Shown here: positions 23,427 through 32,276 of the stretch, in pieces
Layout of the letters: each line of letters starts with the position of its first letter
How positions within the stretch are numbered: position 1 is the first letter of the stretch
Assembly (NCBI RefSeq): GCF_001422045.1
Contig: NZ_LMLW01000009.1
Coordinates: 1 to 64,000, forward strand
DNA: 64,000 bases
Direction of reading: 5' to 3'
From: Sphingomonas sp. Leaf242
GTDB lineage: Bacteria; Pseudomonadota; Alphaproteobacteria; Sphingomonadales; Sphingomonadaceae
Position numbers and translations under genes: made by a program
The notes under the pieces: generated by a model
What the model was told of the DNA's origin: nothing
Databases searched by the model: none
What the model saw: only the letters and a program-made list of their open reading frames with translations

Positions 23427-26149
23427 TGCGCGACCACGCCACCACCGCCTCGTCGGCCCAGAGAGTGCGCGAGCATACCACCCCGCCGTCATCCCAGCGA
23501 AAGCTGGGATCCAGAGTTACGGACGCCGCCGCTCGTGGCTCTGGATCCTGGGTCGAGCCCAGGATGACGGATGGGGGGAGGGGGCGCCTCTGGGCCAGGT
23601 TTGCCCGGCTCGCCTTCGTGCCGGGCCTGCTGCTCGCGTCTTCGGCGCTTGCGCAGACCGTCGATCCGGCTGTGAAGAGCATGACGCTCGACGAGAAGGC
23701 GGCGCAGCTGCAGAGCGTCGCGCCGGCGATCCCGCGGCTGAATTTGCCCGCCTATGATTACTGGAACGAGGGGCTGCACGGGCTCGCGCGCAACGGCGTG
23801 GCGACGGTGTTTCCGCAGGCGATCGGTCTCGCCGCGACGTGGGACGAGGCGCTGCTCCGGCGCGTCGGCGATGTCGTGTCGACCGAGGCGCGCGCGAAGT
23901 CGAACGCGCTGCCGGCGGGGGACCGCGAACGCTATCAGGGGCTGACGATCTGGTCGCCCAACATCAACATCTTCCGCGATCCGCGCTGGGGTCGTGGGCA
24001 GGAGACCTATGGCGAGGACCCGTATCTGACGGGGCGGCTCGGCGTCGCGTTCATCGGCGGGTTGCAGGGGCCGGACCTTGCGCACCCGAAGGTCATCGCC
24101 ACGCCGAAGCATCTCGCCGCGCATAGCGGGCCGGAGGCGGGGCGCGACGGGTTCGATGTCGATATCTCGCCGCATGATCGCGAGGCGACGTTCCTGCCTG
24201 CGTTCCGGCTTGCGCTGACCGAGGGCAAGGCGCTGTCGACGATGTGCGCGTACAACGCGATCCACGGCGTGCCGGTGTGCGCGTCGGAGCCGTTGCTGAC
24301 CGAGACGGTGCGGAAGCAATGGGGCTTCAAGGGGCTGATCGTGTCCGACTGCGATGCGGTAGGGAATATCTCGAACTACCATTATTATCGGCCCGACACT
24401 GCGAGCGGATCGGCGGCGGCGATTTCCGCTGGCATGGATTTCAATTGCGGGCGGACCTACGCCGCGCTCGGCGATGCGGTGCGGCGGGGGCTGGTGCCCG
24501 AGGCGACGCTTGACGCGAGCCTGACGCGGACGTTCGCGGTGCGGCGGATGCTCGGCGGCGCGTTCGGGGCGACCAGCCCTTGGGACAAGATCAAGCCGAC
24601 CGAGTTCGACACGCCTGCGCACCGCGCGCTGGCGCTGGAGGCGGCGCGGAAGGCGATGGTACTGGTCCAGAACAACGGCGTGCTGCCGCTGAAACCCTCG
24701 GCGAAGATCGCGGTGATCGGGCCGAATGCCGACAGCGTCGATGTGCTTGAGGCGAACTATCACGGTACCGCGGCGGCGCCGATCACGCCGTTGGCGGCGC
24801 TGCGGACGTCATTTGCGGGCGTGCGGTACGCGCAAGGGTCGAGCATCGCCGAGGGCGTGCCCGTGCCGGTGCCCGACACCGCGCTGTCACTGCGCGGCGA
24901 GTATTTCCGGGGGAGCGATTTCACGGGTACGTCGGTGGTGCGCGCCGACCGGCTGATCGACTTCGACTGGGATCGCACCGCGCCTGCGCCGGGGATCGAT
25001 CCGGCCGCGTTCTCGGTGCGCTGGACCGGCACGATCACCGCGCCGGCGGCGGGCGACTATGTGTTCCGGCTCGACGTGCCGCGCTGTTTCGACTGCAAGG
25101 GGCATGATCCTGCGCGGTTGTGGATCGACGACAAGCCGGTCGCGGACGACGATGGCAGCGGCAAGAATGTCGAGGCGGCGGTGACGCTGACCGCGGGCCC
25201 ACATGCGATCCGCGTCGAACTCGCACATAGCGGCGAGGATCAGGGGCTGCGGCTGACCTGGACCGCGCCTGCCGATGCGCAGGTCGCCGAGGCGGTTGCG
25301 TCCGCCAAGGATGCCGATGCGATCGTCGCGTTCGTCGGGCTGTCGCCCGCGGTCGAGGGCGAGGCGTTGCAGATCGAGGTGGCCGGGTTCTCAGGCGGCG
25401 ATCGGACGGATATCGGGTTGCCCGCCGCGCAGGTGCGGCTGCTGGAAGCGGCCAAGGCGACCGGCAAGCCGCTGGTGGTCGTGCTGATGACCGGCAGCGC
25501 GGTCGCGATGACCTGGGCGAAGGCGCATGCCGACGCGATCCTGGTCGGCTGGTATCCGGGGCAGGCTGGCGGGCAGGCGATCGCCGATACGCTGGTTGGC
25601 AGGAGCAATCCGGGCGGGCGACTGCCGGTGACGTTTTACGCGAAGACGCGCGATCTGCCCGCGTTCATCGACTACAATATGCGCGAGCGGACCTATCGAT
25701 ACTTCACCGGCACGCCGCTCTGGGGTTTCGGGCACGGGATGAGCTACACGCAGTTCGCTTATGCGGCGCCGAAACCCGCGCGCAGCACGATCGCGGCGGG
25801 GGAGAGCTTCACCGTCGAGGTGCCGGTGCGCAATACCGGCAAGGTTGCTGGCGACGAGGTGGTGCAGGCGTATCTCGTGCCGCCCGAGCCGGCCGTAAAG
25901 CCGCGCTTCAACGATCCCGTCCTCCAGCGTCAGCTCGTCGGGTTCAGGCGCCAGACAGTGAAGCCGGGCCAGACGGCACGCGTGGCATTTACGATCGATC
26001 CTCGCGGCATGAGCAGCGTCGATGCGGCGGGAACGCGCCGTGTCGTACCGGGCGAATACCGGCTGCATATCGGTGGCGGCCAGCCCGGCGACGGACCGGG
26101 TGTCGATACCGTCTTCACCGTGACGGGAACGCAGGATTTGCCGAAATGA
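23426..26149 (+). CDS. GH3 glycoside hydrolase with inserted PA14 domain, exported (beta-xylosidase/beta-glucosidase-like)
   Basis: This is a 907-residue retaining exo-hydrolase if started at ATG 23426, which overlaps the upstream stop like every junction in the operon. The N-terminal domain has YDYWNEGLHGLARNG, typical of the beta-xylosidase-like GH3 branch, GRGQETYGEDPY, and the nucleophile Asp308 in FKGLIVSDCDAVG. A PA14 carbohydrate-binding domain (about 486-620) interrupts the second domain, and a fibronectin-III-like domain ends the protein. Residues 21-49 are encoded by a palindromic DNA repeat lying before the signal peptide (LAFVPGLLLASSALAQ). Starting at ATG 23564 would avoid most of it and give a normal export signal. 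A role in removing core beta-1,2-xylose is possible but unproven. Confidence 0.88.
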   Translation: MRDHATTASSAQRVREHTTPPSSQRKLGSRVTDAAARGSGSWVEPRMTDGGRGRLWARFARLAFVPGLLLASSALAQTVDPAVKSMTLDEKAAQLQSVAPAIPRLNLPAYDYWNEGLHGLARNGVATVFPQAIGLAATWDEALLRRVGDVVSTEARAKSNALPAGDRERYQGLTIWSPNINIFRDPRWGRGQETYGEDPYLTGRLGVAFIGGLQGPDLAHPKVIATPKHLAAHSGPEAGRDGFDVDISPHDREATFLPAFRLALTEGKALSTMCAYNAIHGVPVCASEPLLTETVRKQWGFKGLIVSDCDAVGNISNYHYYRPDTASGSAAAISAGMDFNCGRTYAALGDAVRRGLVPEATLDASLTRTFAVRRMLGGAFGATSPWDKIKPTEFDTPAHRALALEAARKAMVLVQNNGVLPLKPSAKIAVIGPNADSVDVLEANYHGTAAAPITPLAALRTSFAGVRYAQGSSIAEGVPVPVPDTALSLRGEYFRGSDFTGTSVVRADRLIDFDWDRTAPAPGIDPAAFSVRWTGTITAPAAGDYVFRLDVPRCFDCKGHDPARLWIDDKPVADDDGSGKNVEAAVTLTAGPHAIRVELAHSGEDQGLRLTWTAPADAQVAEAVASAKDADAIVAFVGLSPAVEGEALQIEVAGFSGGDRTDIGLPAAQVRLLEAAKATGKPLVVVLMTGSAVAMTWAKAHADAILVGWYPGQAGGQAIADTLVGRSNPGGRLPVTFYAKTRDLPAFIDYNMRERTYRYFTGTPLWGFGHGMSYTQFAYAAPKPARSTIAAGESFTVEVPVRNTGKVAGDEVVQAYLVPPEPAVKPRFNDPVLQRQLVGFRRQTVKPGQTARVAFTIDPRGMSSVDAAGTRRVVPGEYRLHIGGGQPGDGPGVDTVFTVTGTQDLPK
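23486..23570. repeat. Palindromic element (CCGTCATCCCAGC family) in the 5' end of the GH3 gene
   Basis: The outer arms are CCGTCATCCCAGC and CCAGGATGACGG; inner arms carry GGGATCCAGAG and CTCTGGATCC. It reads through in frame, and its right end contains the alternative start ATG 23564. A second family member is intergenic at 51432-51514. Confidence 0.85.
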
Positions 26150-27579
26150 TCGACCGCCGTTCGCTGATTGCCGGTGCTGCGGCACTGGGGCTTGCGGGAC
26201 CGCTGCGGGCGGCCGCACCGTCGTTCGTCAGCAAGCGCCCGAAGCTTGGCGATCGTCGCTACACCAGTCGCGCGGTCGAGTCGGAGATCGCGCGCGTGTC
26301 GGCGAAGATCGGCGATTCCGAACTCGCGTGGATGTTCGGCAATTGCTACCCGAACACGCTCGATACGACGGTGTTCATGGGCGCGGTCGATGGCAATCCC
26401 GACGCGTTCGTCATCACCGGCGATATTGACTGCATGTGGCTCCGCGACAGCTCGGCGCAGGTCCATCCGTATTTGCCGCTGGCCAAGCGCGACCCCGCGT
26501 TGCGGACGCTGTTCCGCGGGCTGATCGCGCGGCAGGCGCGGTGCATCCTGATCGATCCGTACGCCAACGCGTTCATGCACGACCCCTCGGCGAAGACGAA
26601 CCTCAGCTGGTCGCTGACCGACGACACGGTGATGAAGCCGGGCGTCGGCGAGCGGAAGTGGGAGGTGGATTCGCTCTGCTACCCGATGTGGATCGCGCAC
26701 GCCTATTGGCAGGCGACCGGCGACGTCGCGCCGTTCGATGCGCTGTGGGCGGACGGGGCGCGGGCGTCGATCCGGACGTTCCGCGAGCAGCAGCGCAAGG
26801 ACGGGCCGGGGCCGTATCGCTTCCGCCGGTCGTCACCGATCGTCGGCGAAAGCATGGCGCTCGACGGCTATGGTCCGCCGTCGCGACCGGTCGGGCTAAT
26901 CCATTGCGGGTTCCGGCCTTCGGACGATGCGTGCGTGCTCCCGTTCCTGATCCCGTCGAACATCTTCGCGGTCCGCGCGCTGCGGCAGCTGGCGGAACTC
27001 GCGACGCGGGCTCGGCCCGACGCGGCGCTGGCGGCGGATGCGTCTGCGCTGGCGGACGAGGTCGAGGCGGCGTTGCGGCTCCACGGCATGACCAAGGGTG
27101 CGGACGGCCAGCCGGTCTGGGCGTATGAGGTCGATGGCTATGGCAACGCGATCTTCATGGACGACGCCAATGTGCCGAGCCTGTCGGGGCTGGCGTATCT
27201 CGGTGCGGTGAAGGCCGACGATCCGCTCTGGCGGCACACCGCGGCGCGCGCCTGGAGCAAGGACAACGCGTATTTCTTCACCGGCAAGGCGGCGGAGGGG
27301 ATCGGGAGTCCGCATACAGGCTTACGCGAGATCTGGCCGATGTCGATCGTGATGCATGCCCTGAACGCGCTCGAGACGGGTGACGACGCCACCGTCGCGC
27401 GGTCGCTCGCCGCGCTGAAGACGACGCATGGCGGCACCGGTTTCATGCACGAATCCTTCAACCAGGACGACGGCGCGAAATTTACCCGCGCCTGGTTCGC
27501 CTGGGCGAACGGGCTGTTCGGCGAACTGATCGTCGACATCGCCGCCAAACGTCCCGCCCTTCTCGGAGTCCGCGCATGA
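26146..27579 (+). CDS. GH125 exo-alpha-1,6-mannosidase, Tat-type signal
   Basis: This 477-residue protein belongs to GH125, inverting exo-alpha-1,6-mannosidases that trim N-glycan arms. The start has a twin-arginine style signal (MIDRRSLIAGAAALGLAG), suggesting folded export to the periplasm. Family features include CYPNTLDTTV, the TGDIDCMWLRDSSAQV block at about 91-106, DDTVMKPGVGERKWEVDSLCYP, and the C-terminal GFMHESFNQDD ... WFAWANGLFGELI. It overlaps both the GH3 and GH92 genes by ATGA. Substrate within the family is not decided by sequence alone, but with GH92 and the beta-mannosidase it forms a full mannose-trimming set. Confidence 0.92.
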   Translation: MIDRRSLIAGAAALGLAGPLRAAAPSFVSKRPKLGDRRYTSRAVESEIARVSAKIGDSELAWMFGNCYPNTLDTTVFMGAVDGNPDAFVITGDIDCMWLRDSSAQVHPYLPLAKRDPALRTLFRGLIARQARCILIDPYANAFMHDPSAKTNLSWSLTDDTVMKPGVGERKWEVDSLCYPMWIAHAYWQATGDVAPFDALWADGARASIRTFREQQRKDGPGPYRFRRSSPIVGESMALDGYGPPSRPVGLIHCGFRPSDDACVLPFLIPSNIFAVRALRQLAELATRARPDAALAADASALADEVEAALRLHGMTKGADGQPVWAYEVDGYGNAIFMDDANVPSLSGLAYLGAVKADDPLWRHTAARAWSKDNAYFFTGKAAEGIGSPHTGLREIWPMSIVMHALNALETGDDATVARSLAALKTTHGGTGFMHESFNQDDGAKFTRAWFAWANGLFGELIVDIAAKRPALLGVRA

Positions 27580-29885
27580 TCTCCCGCCGTATGCTCCTCG
27601 CCGGTAGCGGTGCGCTCGCGCTGACCGCGCGCGCGACGTTTGCCGCCTCGCCGCGCACGACCACCGCGCCCGATCTGTTCGTTGGCACGGGCGGCCACGG
27701 CCATACCTATCCGGGCGCGACGTTGCCGTTCGGGATGGTGCAGCTCAGCCCCGATACCGACGTCGAGCGCTGGGATGCGTGTTCGGGCTATCACCGCACC
27801 GACACGTCGATCATCGGGTTCAGCCACACGCATCTGTCGGGCACCGGGATCGGCGACATGCTCGACGTGCTGGTGGTGCCGACGCGCGGCCCGGTCCAGC
27901 TGACTCCGGGCACGCTCGAGGATCCCGGTGCGGGCTATCGCCAGAGGTTTTCCGATGAGCATGCGGAGCCCGGTTACTACCGTGTTGCCCTGGAAACGGG
28001 TGTCCGCGCGGAGCTCACCGTCACCGAGCGGACCGGCATTCAGCGGCATGTCTTCCCGCGCGGCGCGGGGCATGTCCTGATCGATATGTCGCACCTGATC
28101 CTCGACGAGTCCGACCGGGGCGTGCTGATCGACGAGGCGTCGCTGGCGATCGACGACAGCGGTACGCTGACCGGCAGCCGTCGCGTGTTCCGCTGGGCCA
28201 AGGGCCGCCGCATCCACTTCGCGATGCAGGTGTCGCGCAAGCCCGACCGCATCGTCTTCTACGGCGATGGCGACGTCGCGCAGGCGGACGGCGCACGCGG
28301 TGTCGCGGGCAAGCGGGTGAAGGCGGTGCTGCACTATGACGACGCCGGTGCCGCGCCGATCGTGATCCGCACCGGCATCTCCGGGGTCGACGTCGCCGGC
28401 GCGCGCGCGAACCTGGCCGCAGAGGCCCGGCACTGGGACTTCGACCGCTACCACGCGCAGGCCGCCAAGCGCTGGGCGCCGGCGCTCGCCGCGGTCACCG
28501 TCGAGGGCGGGACGCCGGCGCAGCGCACGATCATGGCAAGCGCGCTGTATCACGCGCAGCTTGCGCCGACGCTGTTCTCCGATGTCGACGGGCGGTATCT
28601 CGGCCTCGACAAACAGGTGCACAGGCTGTCGGGCAAGGATCGCGCGTACAGCACCTATTCGATGTGGGACACGTACCGCGCGCTGCATCCGCTGCTGACG
28701 TTGATCGAGCCCAAGCGGACCGCCGAACTGGTCGGCGACCTGATCCGCCAGACGCAGCAGAGCCGCTATGGCCCGCCGGTCTGGCCGCTCCAGGGGATCG
28801 AAACGGGGTGCATGATCGGCTGGCATTCGGTGTCGGTGATGGCGGAAGCCCGCGCGAAGGGCGTACGCGCCGATTATGCGGCGGCGTGGCCGAACGTGCG
28901 TCGGCGTTCGTTCGATTTCACGATGCCGGATCTCGACAACAGCCTCGGGATCGAACCCTATGATACGATCGGCTATGTTCCCGCCGACAAGGTGTTCGAG
29001 GGGGTCTCGCGTACGCTCGAATATGCGTATGACGATTACGCCTCGGCGCACCTGGCCGATGCGGCGGGAGCGACCGCCGATGCCGCACGACTGCGCAAGC
29101 GCAGCGGCAATTGGCGGAACGTGTTCGACAGCACGATCAACTTCGCACGACCCAAGCGCGAAGACGGGACATGGATCGAACCCTATGATCCCGTCGCGCT
29201 CGGCCATTCCGCGACGTGGCGCGACTATACCGAGAGCAATAGCTGGCAGGCGACGTTCCTCAACCAGCACGACGTCTACGGACTGATCGCGGCGATGGGC
29301 GGCGATGCGAAGTTCGAGGCCAAGCTCGATGCGTTGTTCACCGCGTCGTCGATCCTGCCGAAGGACGCGCCGCCCGACATCAGCGGGCTGGTCGGGCAAT
29401 ATGCGCACGGCAACGAACCCAGCCATCACGTCGCGTATATGTACGCGTATTGCGGCGCGGCGTGGAAGACGCAAGGCATGGTCCGGCGGCTGCTGACCGA
29501 GATGTACAAGGACGCGCCCGACGGCATCATCGGCAACGACGATTGCGGTCAGATGAGCGCGTGGTTCGTGCTGAGCGCGCTCGGGCTGTACCCGGTCGAT
29601 CCGGTGAGCGCGAACTATGTGCTCGGCTCGCCGCTGTTCGATCGCGCGGAGATGCGCGTCGGCAACGGCAGGACGCTGGTTGTCGAGGCACGCGGCAATG
29701 CGCCCGACCGCCCGTACGTCCAGTCGGTGACGTGGAACCGCAAGCCGTGGACGAAGAGCTGGATCGCACATGCCGATATCGTCCGCGGCGGGCGGCTCGT
29801 GTTCGAGATGAGCGACAAGCCCAACCGTAATTTTGGCCGCGCGCCTGCCGACCGGCCGCCAGCAACCACCGGAGTTTCGCGATGA
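27576..29885 (+). CDS. GH92 alpha-mannosidase (probably alpha-1,2), Tat-type signal
   Basis: This 769-residue protein is a calcium-dependent exo-alpha-mannosidase by family. The signal has twin arginines (MISRRMLLAGSGALAL). The N-terminal GH92 signature is strong: FVGTGGHGHTYPGATLPFGMVQ and SPDT, then GFSHTHLSGTG. The catalytic domain shows YSMWDTYRALHPL, GPPVWPLQG, GNEPSHHVAYMYAY near residue 612 and DDCGQMSAWFVLSALGLYPV. Most GH92 enzymes with this layout act on alpha-1,2 or alpha-1,3 mannose of high-mannose N-glycans; linkage is inferred. It overlaps GH125 upstream and GH29 downstream by ATGA. Confidence 0.93.
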   Translation: MISRRMLLAGSGALALTARATFAASPRTTTAPDLFVGTGGHGHTYPGATLPFGMVQLSPDTDVERWDACSGYHRTDTSIIGFSHTHLSGTGIGDMLDVLVVPTRGPVQLTPGTLEDPGAGYRQRFSDEHAEPGYYRVALETGVRAELTVTERTGIQRHVFPRGAGHVLIDMSHLILDESDRGVLIDEASLAIDDSGTLTGSRRVFRWAKGRRIHFAMQVSRKPDRIVFYGDGDVAQADGARGVAGKRVKAVLHYDDAGAAPIVIRTGISGVDVAGARANLAAEARHWDFDRYHAQAAKRWAPALAAVTVEGGTPAQRTIMASALYHAQLAPTLFSDVDGRYLGLDKQVHRLSGKDRAYSTYSMWDTYRALHPLLTLIEPKRTAELVGDLIRQTQQSRYGPPVWPLQGIETGCMIGWHSVSVMAEARAKGVRADYAAAWPNVRRRSFDFTMPDLDNSLGIEPYDTIGYVPADKVFEGVSRTLEYAYDDYASAHLADAAGATADAARLRKRSGNWRNVFDSTINFARPKREDGTWIEPYDPVALGHSATWRDYTESNSWQATFLNQHDVYGLIAAMGGDAKFEAKLDALFTASSILPKDAPPDISGLVGQYAHGNEPSHHVAYMYAYCGAAWKTQGMVRRLLTEMYKDAPDGIIGNDDCGQMSAWFVLSALGLYPVDPVSANYVLGSPLFDRAEMRVGNGRTLVVEARGNAPDRPYVQSVTWNRKPWTKSWIAHADIVRGGRLVFEMSDKPNRNFGRAPADRPPATTGVSR

Positions 29886-31873
29886 CGTTAGACCTGAACC
29901 GCCGCGCGTTGATCGCCGGCACGCTCGCTACCGCCGCGGCAGGCCGCGTGAACGCCGCTGCCCCGGTCGGTGCGCCAGCCCCGTGGGGCGCGACGCCGAG
30001 CGTCCGCCAGCTCGCGTGGCACAAGCGCGAGCGCTACGGCTTCGTCCACTTCACGCTGAACACCTGGACCGACAAGGAATGGGGCTATGGCGACGAAGAC
30101 CCGAAGCTGTTCGACCCGACCGCGTTCGATCCCGACCAGATCGTCGCGGCGGCGAAAAGCGCGGGGCTGACCGGGCTCGTCCTGACCGCCAAGCATCATG
30201 ACGGCTTCTGCCTCTGGCCCACAAAGCTCACCGAGCATTGCATCCGCAACAGCCCGTACAAGGGCGGCAAGGGCGATATCGTCCGCGAAATGGGCGACGC
30301 GTGCCGGCGCGGCGGGATTTCCTACGGGCTGTATCTGTCGCCGTGGGATCGCAACCGCGCCGATTACGGGAAACCGTCGTACGTCGAGTATTTCCGCGCC
30401 CAGCTGACCGATCTCTGCACCAATTACGGCGAGCTGTTCGAAGTGTGGTTCGACGGCGCGAACGGCGGCGACGGCTATTATGGCGGCGCGCGCGAGGCGC
30501 GGAAGATCGATGCGCCGAAATATTACAACTGGCCGTCGATCATCGCGCTGGTCCATAAATTGCAGCCGATGGCGTGCACCTTCGATCCGCTCGGTGCGGA
30601 TATCCGCTGGGTCGGCAACGAGGACGGTCACGCGGGCGATCCGTGCTGGCCGACGATGCCGAACCATCCCTATGTCCAGTCCGAGGGCAATTCGGGCGTG
30701 CGCGGTGCGCCGCTCTGGTGGCCGGCGGAGACCAACACGTCGATCCGTCCGGGCTGGTTCTATCATGCCGACGAGGATCTCCAGGTGAAGTCGCCGCAGC
30801 GGCTGATGCAGTTCCACGACGAGTCGGTCGGGCGCGGCACCAACATGATGCTCAACCTGCCGCCCGATCGCCGGGGTCTTATTGCGGAGCCCGATCTCGC
30901 GTCGTTGAAGTCGTTCGGCGATGCGTTGCGCGCGAGCTTCAAGACCGATCTGGCCAAGGGCGCGGTGGCGAGCGGCCCATCGCGCGGAGCCCGGTTCGCG
31001 CCGGCCAATGTGCTCGACGGCAATCGCGAGACGTATTGGAGTACGCCCGATGCGGTGAAGACGCCGTCGCTGGTGCTAGACCTGCCGCCGGGGCGCCGGT
31101 TCGACCTGATCCGGATCCGCGAGGCGCTCGACCTCGGTGTGCGCGTGACGAAGTTCGCGATCGATGTGGCGGATGCCAAGGGTGCGTGGCGTGAGGTTGC
31201 GGTGCATGAGTGCATCGGGGCGCAACGGATCATCCGCCTGCCCGAGCCGGTGACCGCGCGGCGCGTGCGGCTGCGCATCGTCGAGGCGCCGGCATGCCCG
31301 GCGATCACCGAACTCTCGCTGTTCCTGAGCGTCGCGCCGGTCGCGATCGCGGCATCGCAGGCGACGGGTAACAAGATCATCTCGAAGACCGGATGGACGA
31401 TCGTCAGCGCGATCCAGCACACTCTGGCGATGAAGGCGGGCAAGCCGGATTTCGCGGGCGAGAAATCGCTGGCGGGTGTGGTGAAGCCCGGATTGCCCGG
31501 CGCGGAGGCGGTGCTCGACGACGATCTCGCGACCGTCTGGACGACGCCAGCGCCGACCCCGACGAGCATCGTGATGCTGATGATCGACATGGGCAAGGTG
31601 GAGCAGGTCGCCGGGTTCAGCCTGACGCCGACGCGCCAAGCGCTGCCCGACGCAGGACCGCCGGGGCGCTACCGCGTCGAGACGAGCGAGGACGGCAGGA
31701 CCTGGACGCCGGCGGACGAGGGCGAGTTCGGCAACATCGCCTACGCCCGGGCGACGCAGCGCATCACCTTTGCTAAGGCTCGGCAGGCGCGGTACCTAAT
31801 GCTGGGGTTCACGACGGTGGCGACCGCGCAGCCGAAGATGGCGATTGCAGGGATCGGCGCGTTCCGGCCGTAA
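29882..31873 (+). CDS. GH29 alpha-L-fucosidase with C-terminal discoidin-like domains
   Basis: This 663-residue retaining fucosidase is the last gene of the N-glycan operon. A signal with MTLDLNRRALIAGTLA resembles a Tat signal. The catalytic domain has WHKRERYGFVHFTLNTW, LTAKHHDGFCLWPT, GISYGLYLSPWD and the nucleophile Asp191 in FEVWFDGANGG. From about residue 325 to the end lie two F5/8-type (discoidin-like) beta domains that probably bind carbohydrate. Family members remove alpha-1,3, -1,4 or -1,6 fucose; plant-type core or Lewis-a fucose would suit the neighbours. It overlaps the GH92 stop as ATGA and is followed by a 403-base repeat-filled gap. Confidence 0.93.
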   Translation: MTLDLNRRALIAGTLATAAAGRVNAAAPVGAPAPWGATPSVRQLAWHKRERYGFVHFTLNTWTDKEWGYGDEDPKLFDPTAFDPDQIVAAAKSAGLTGLVLTAKHHDGFCLWPTKLTEHCIRNSPYKGGKGDIVREMGDACRRGGISYGLYLSPWDRNRADYGKPSYVEYFRAQLTDLCTNYGELFEVWFDGANGGDGYYGGAREARKIDAPKYYNWPSIIALVHKLQPMACTFDPLGADIRWVGNEDGHAGDPCWPTMPNHPYVQSEGNSGVRGAPLWWPAETNTSIRPGWFYHADEDLQVKSPQRLMQFHDESVGRGTNMMLNLPPDRRGLIAEPDLASLKSFGDALRASFKTDLAKGAVASGPSRGARFAPANVLDGNRETYWSTPDAVKTPSLVLDLPPGRRFDLIRIREALDLGVRVTKFAIDVADAKGAWREVAVHECIGAQRIIRLPEPVTARRVRLRIVEAPACPAITELSLFLSVAPVAIAASQATGNKIISKTGWTIVSAIQHTLAMKAGKPDFAGEKSLAGVVKPGLPGAEAVLDDDLATVWTTPAPTPTSIVMLMIDMGKVEQVAGFSLTPTRQALPDAGPPGRYRVETSEDGRTWTPADEGEFGNIAYARATQRITFAKARQARYLMLGFTTVATAQPKMAIAGIGAFRP

Positions 31874-31897
31874 GACGGGGCGACTACAAGATAGGCT

Positions 31898-32000
31898 CCA
31901 CCCCGGCGAAGGCCTGGGCCCAATTGGGGGACGGTGATAACGGGGGGACGTGCATCGTCATGTCGACCTTGCCAATTGGGCCCCGGCCTCGCCGGGGTGG
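31898..32000. repeat. Palindromic element (CCACCCCGGCG / CCAATTGGGG family)
   Basis: The arms CCACCCCGGCGAAGG and CCTCGCCGGGGTGG enclose inner arms with CCCAATTGGG and CCAATTGGGCC. It starts 24 bases after the fucosidase stop and could terminate the operon. Related copies are at 54201-54304 and 62974-63078. The gap 31874-32276 holds three such elements and no gene. Confidence 0.8.
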
Positions 32001-32029
32001 GCATACTCGATCGAGATACACCTCATTGC

Positions 32030-32058
32030 CGTCACCCCAGACATGTTCCGGGGTGACG
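32030..32058. repeat. Short palindrome CGTCACCCC / GGGGTGACG
   Basis: A compact 29-base inverted repeat lies between two longer palindromic elements. Nine-base arms flank an 11-base loop. Confidence 0.6.
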
Positions 32059-32084
32059 TGGGACAGGGTGGTTTCTCCTCAGCC

Positions 32085-32167
32085 CCGTCATCCTGACGAA
32101 AGTCAGGATCCAGAGCCACAAGCGTGCCGACCGTTACTCTGGATCCTGACTTTCGTCAGGATGACGG
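32085..32167. repeat. Palindromic element (CCGTCATCCTGACG family)
   Basis: The outer arms CCGTCATCCTGACGAAAG and CTTTCGTCAGGATGACGG and inner arms GGATCCAGAG/CTCTGGATCC are nearly perfect. Other copies are at 37120-37203, 40136-40219 and 43934-44025. Confidence 0.85.
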
Positions 32168-32276
32168 AGTTTCGGGATGACAGGGGAGGAGGGCTGTGGC
32201 CGTCTCATCGCCAAGGGCTGGGCTAGCCGGCTCCGATCGGGCATGGCCTCCCGTGACACTGCGGGTGAGCAAATAG

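Noticed and set aside
27138-29771. 877-codon minus-strand frame opposite GH125 and GH92
   Set aside because: It spans two coupled genes on the other strand and shows composition typical of shadow frames.
31898-32167. CRISPR-like array in the gap after the fucosidase gene
   Set aside because: Three palindromic elements of different families lie side by side, not identical direct repeats with regular spacers, and no cas genes are present.
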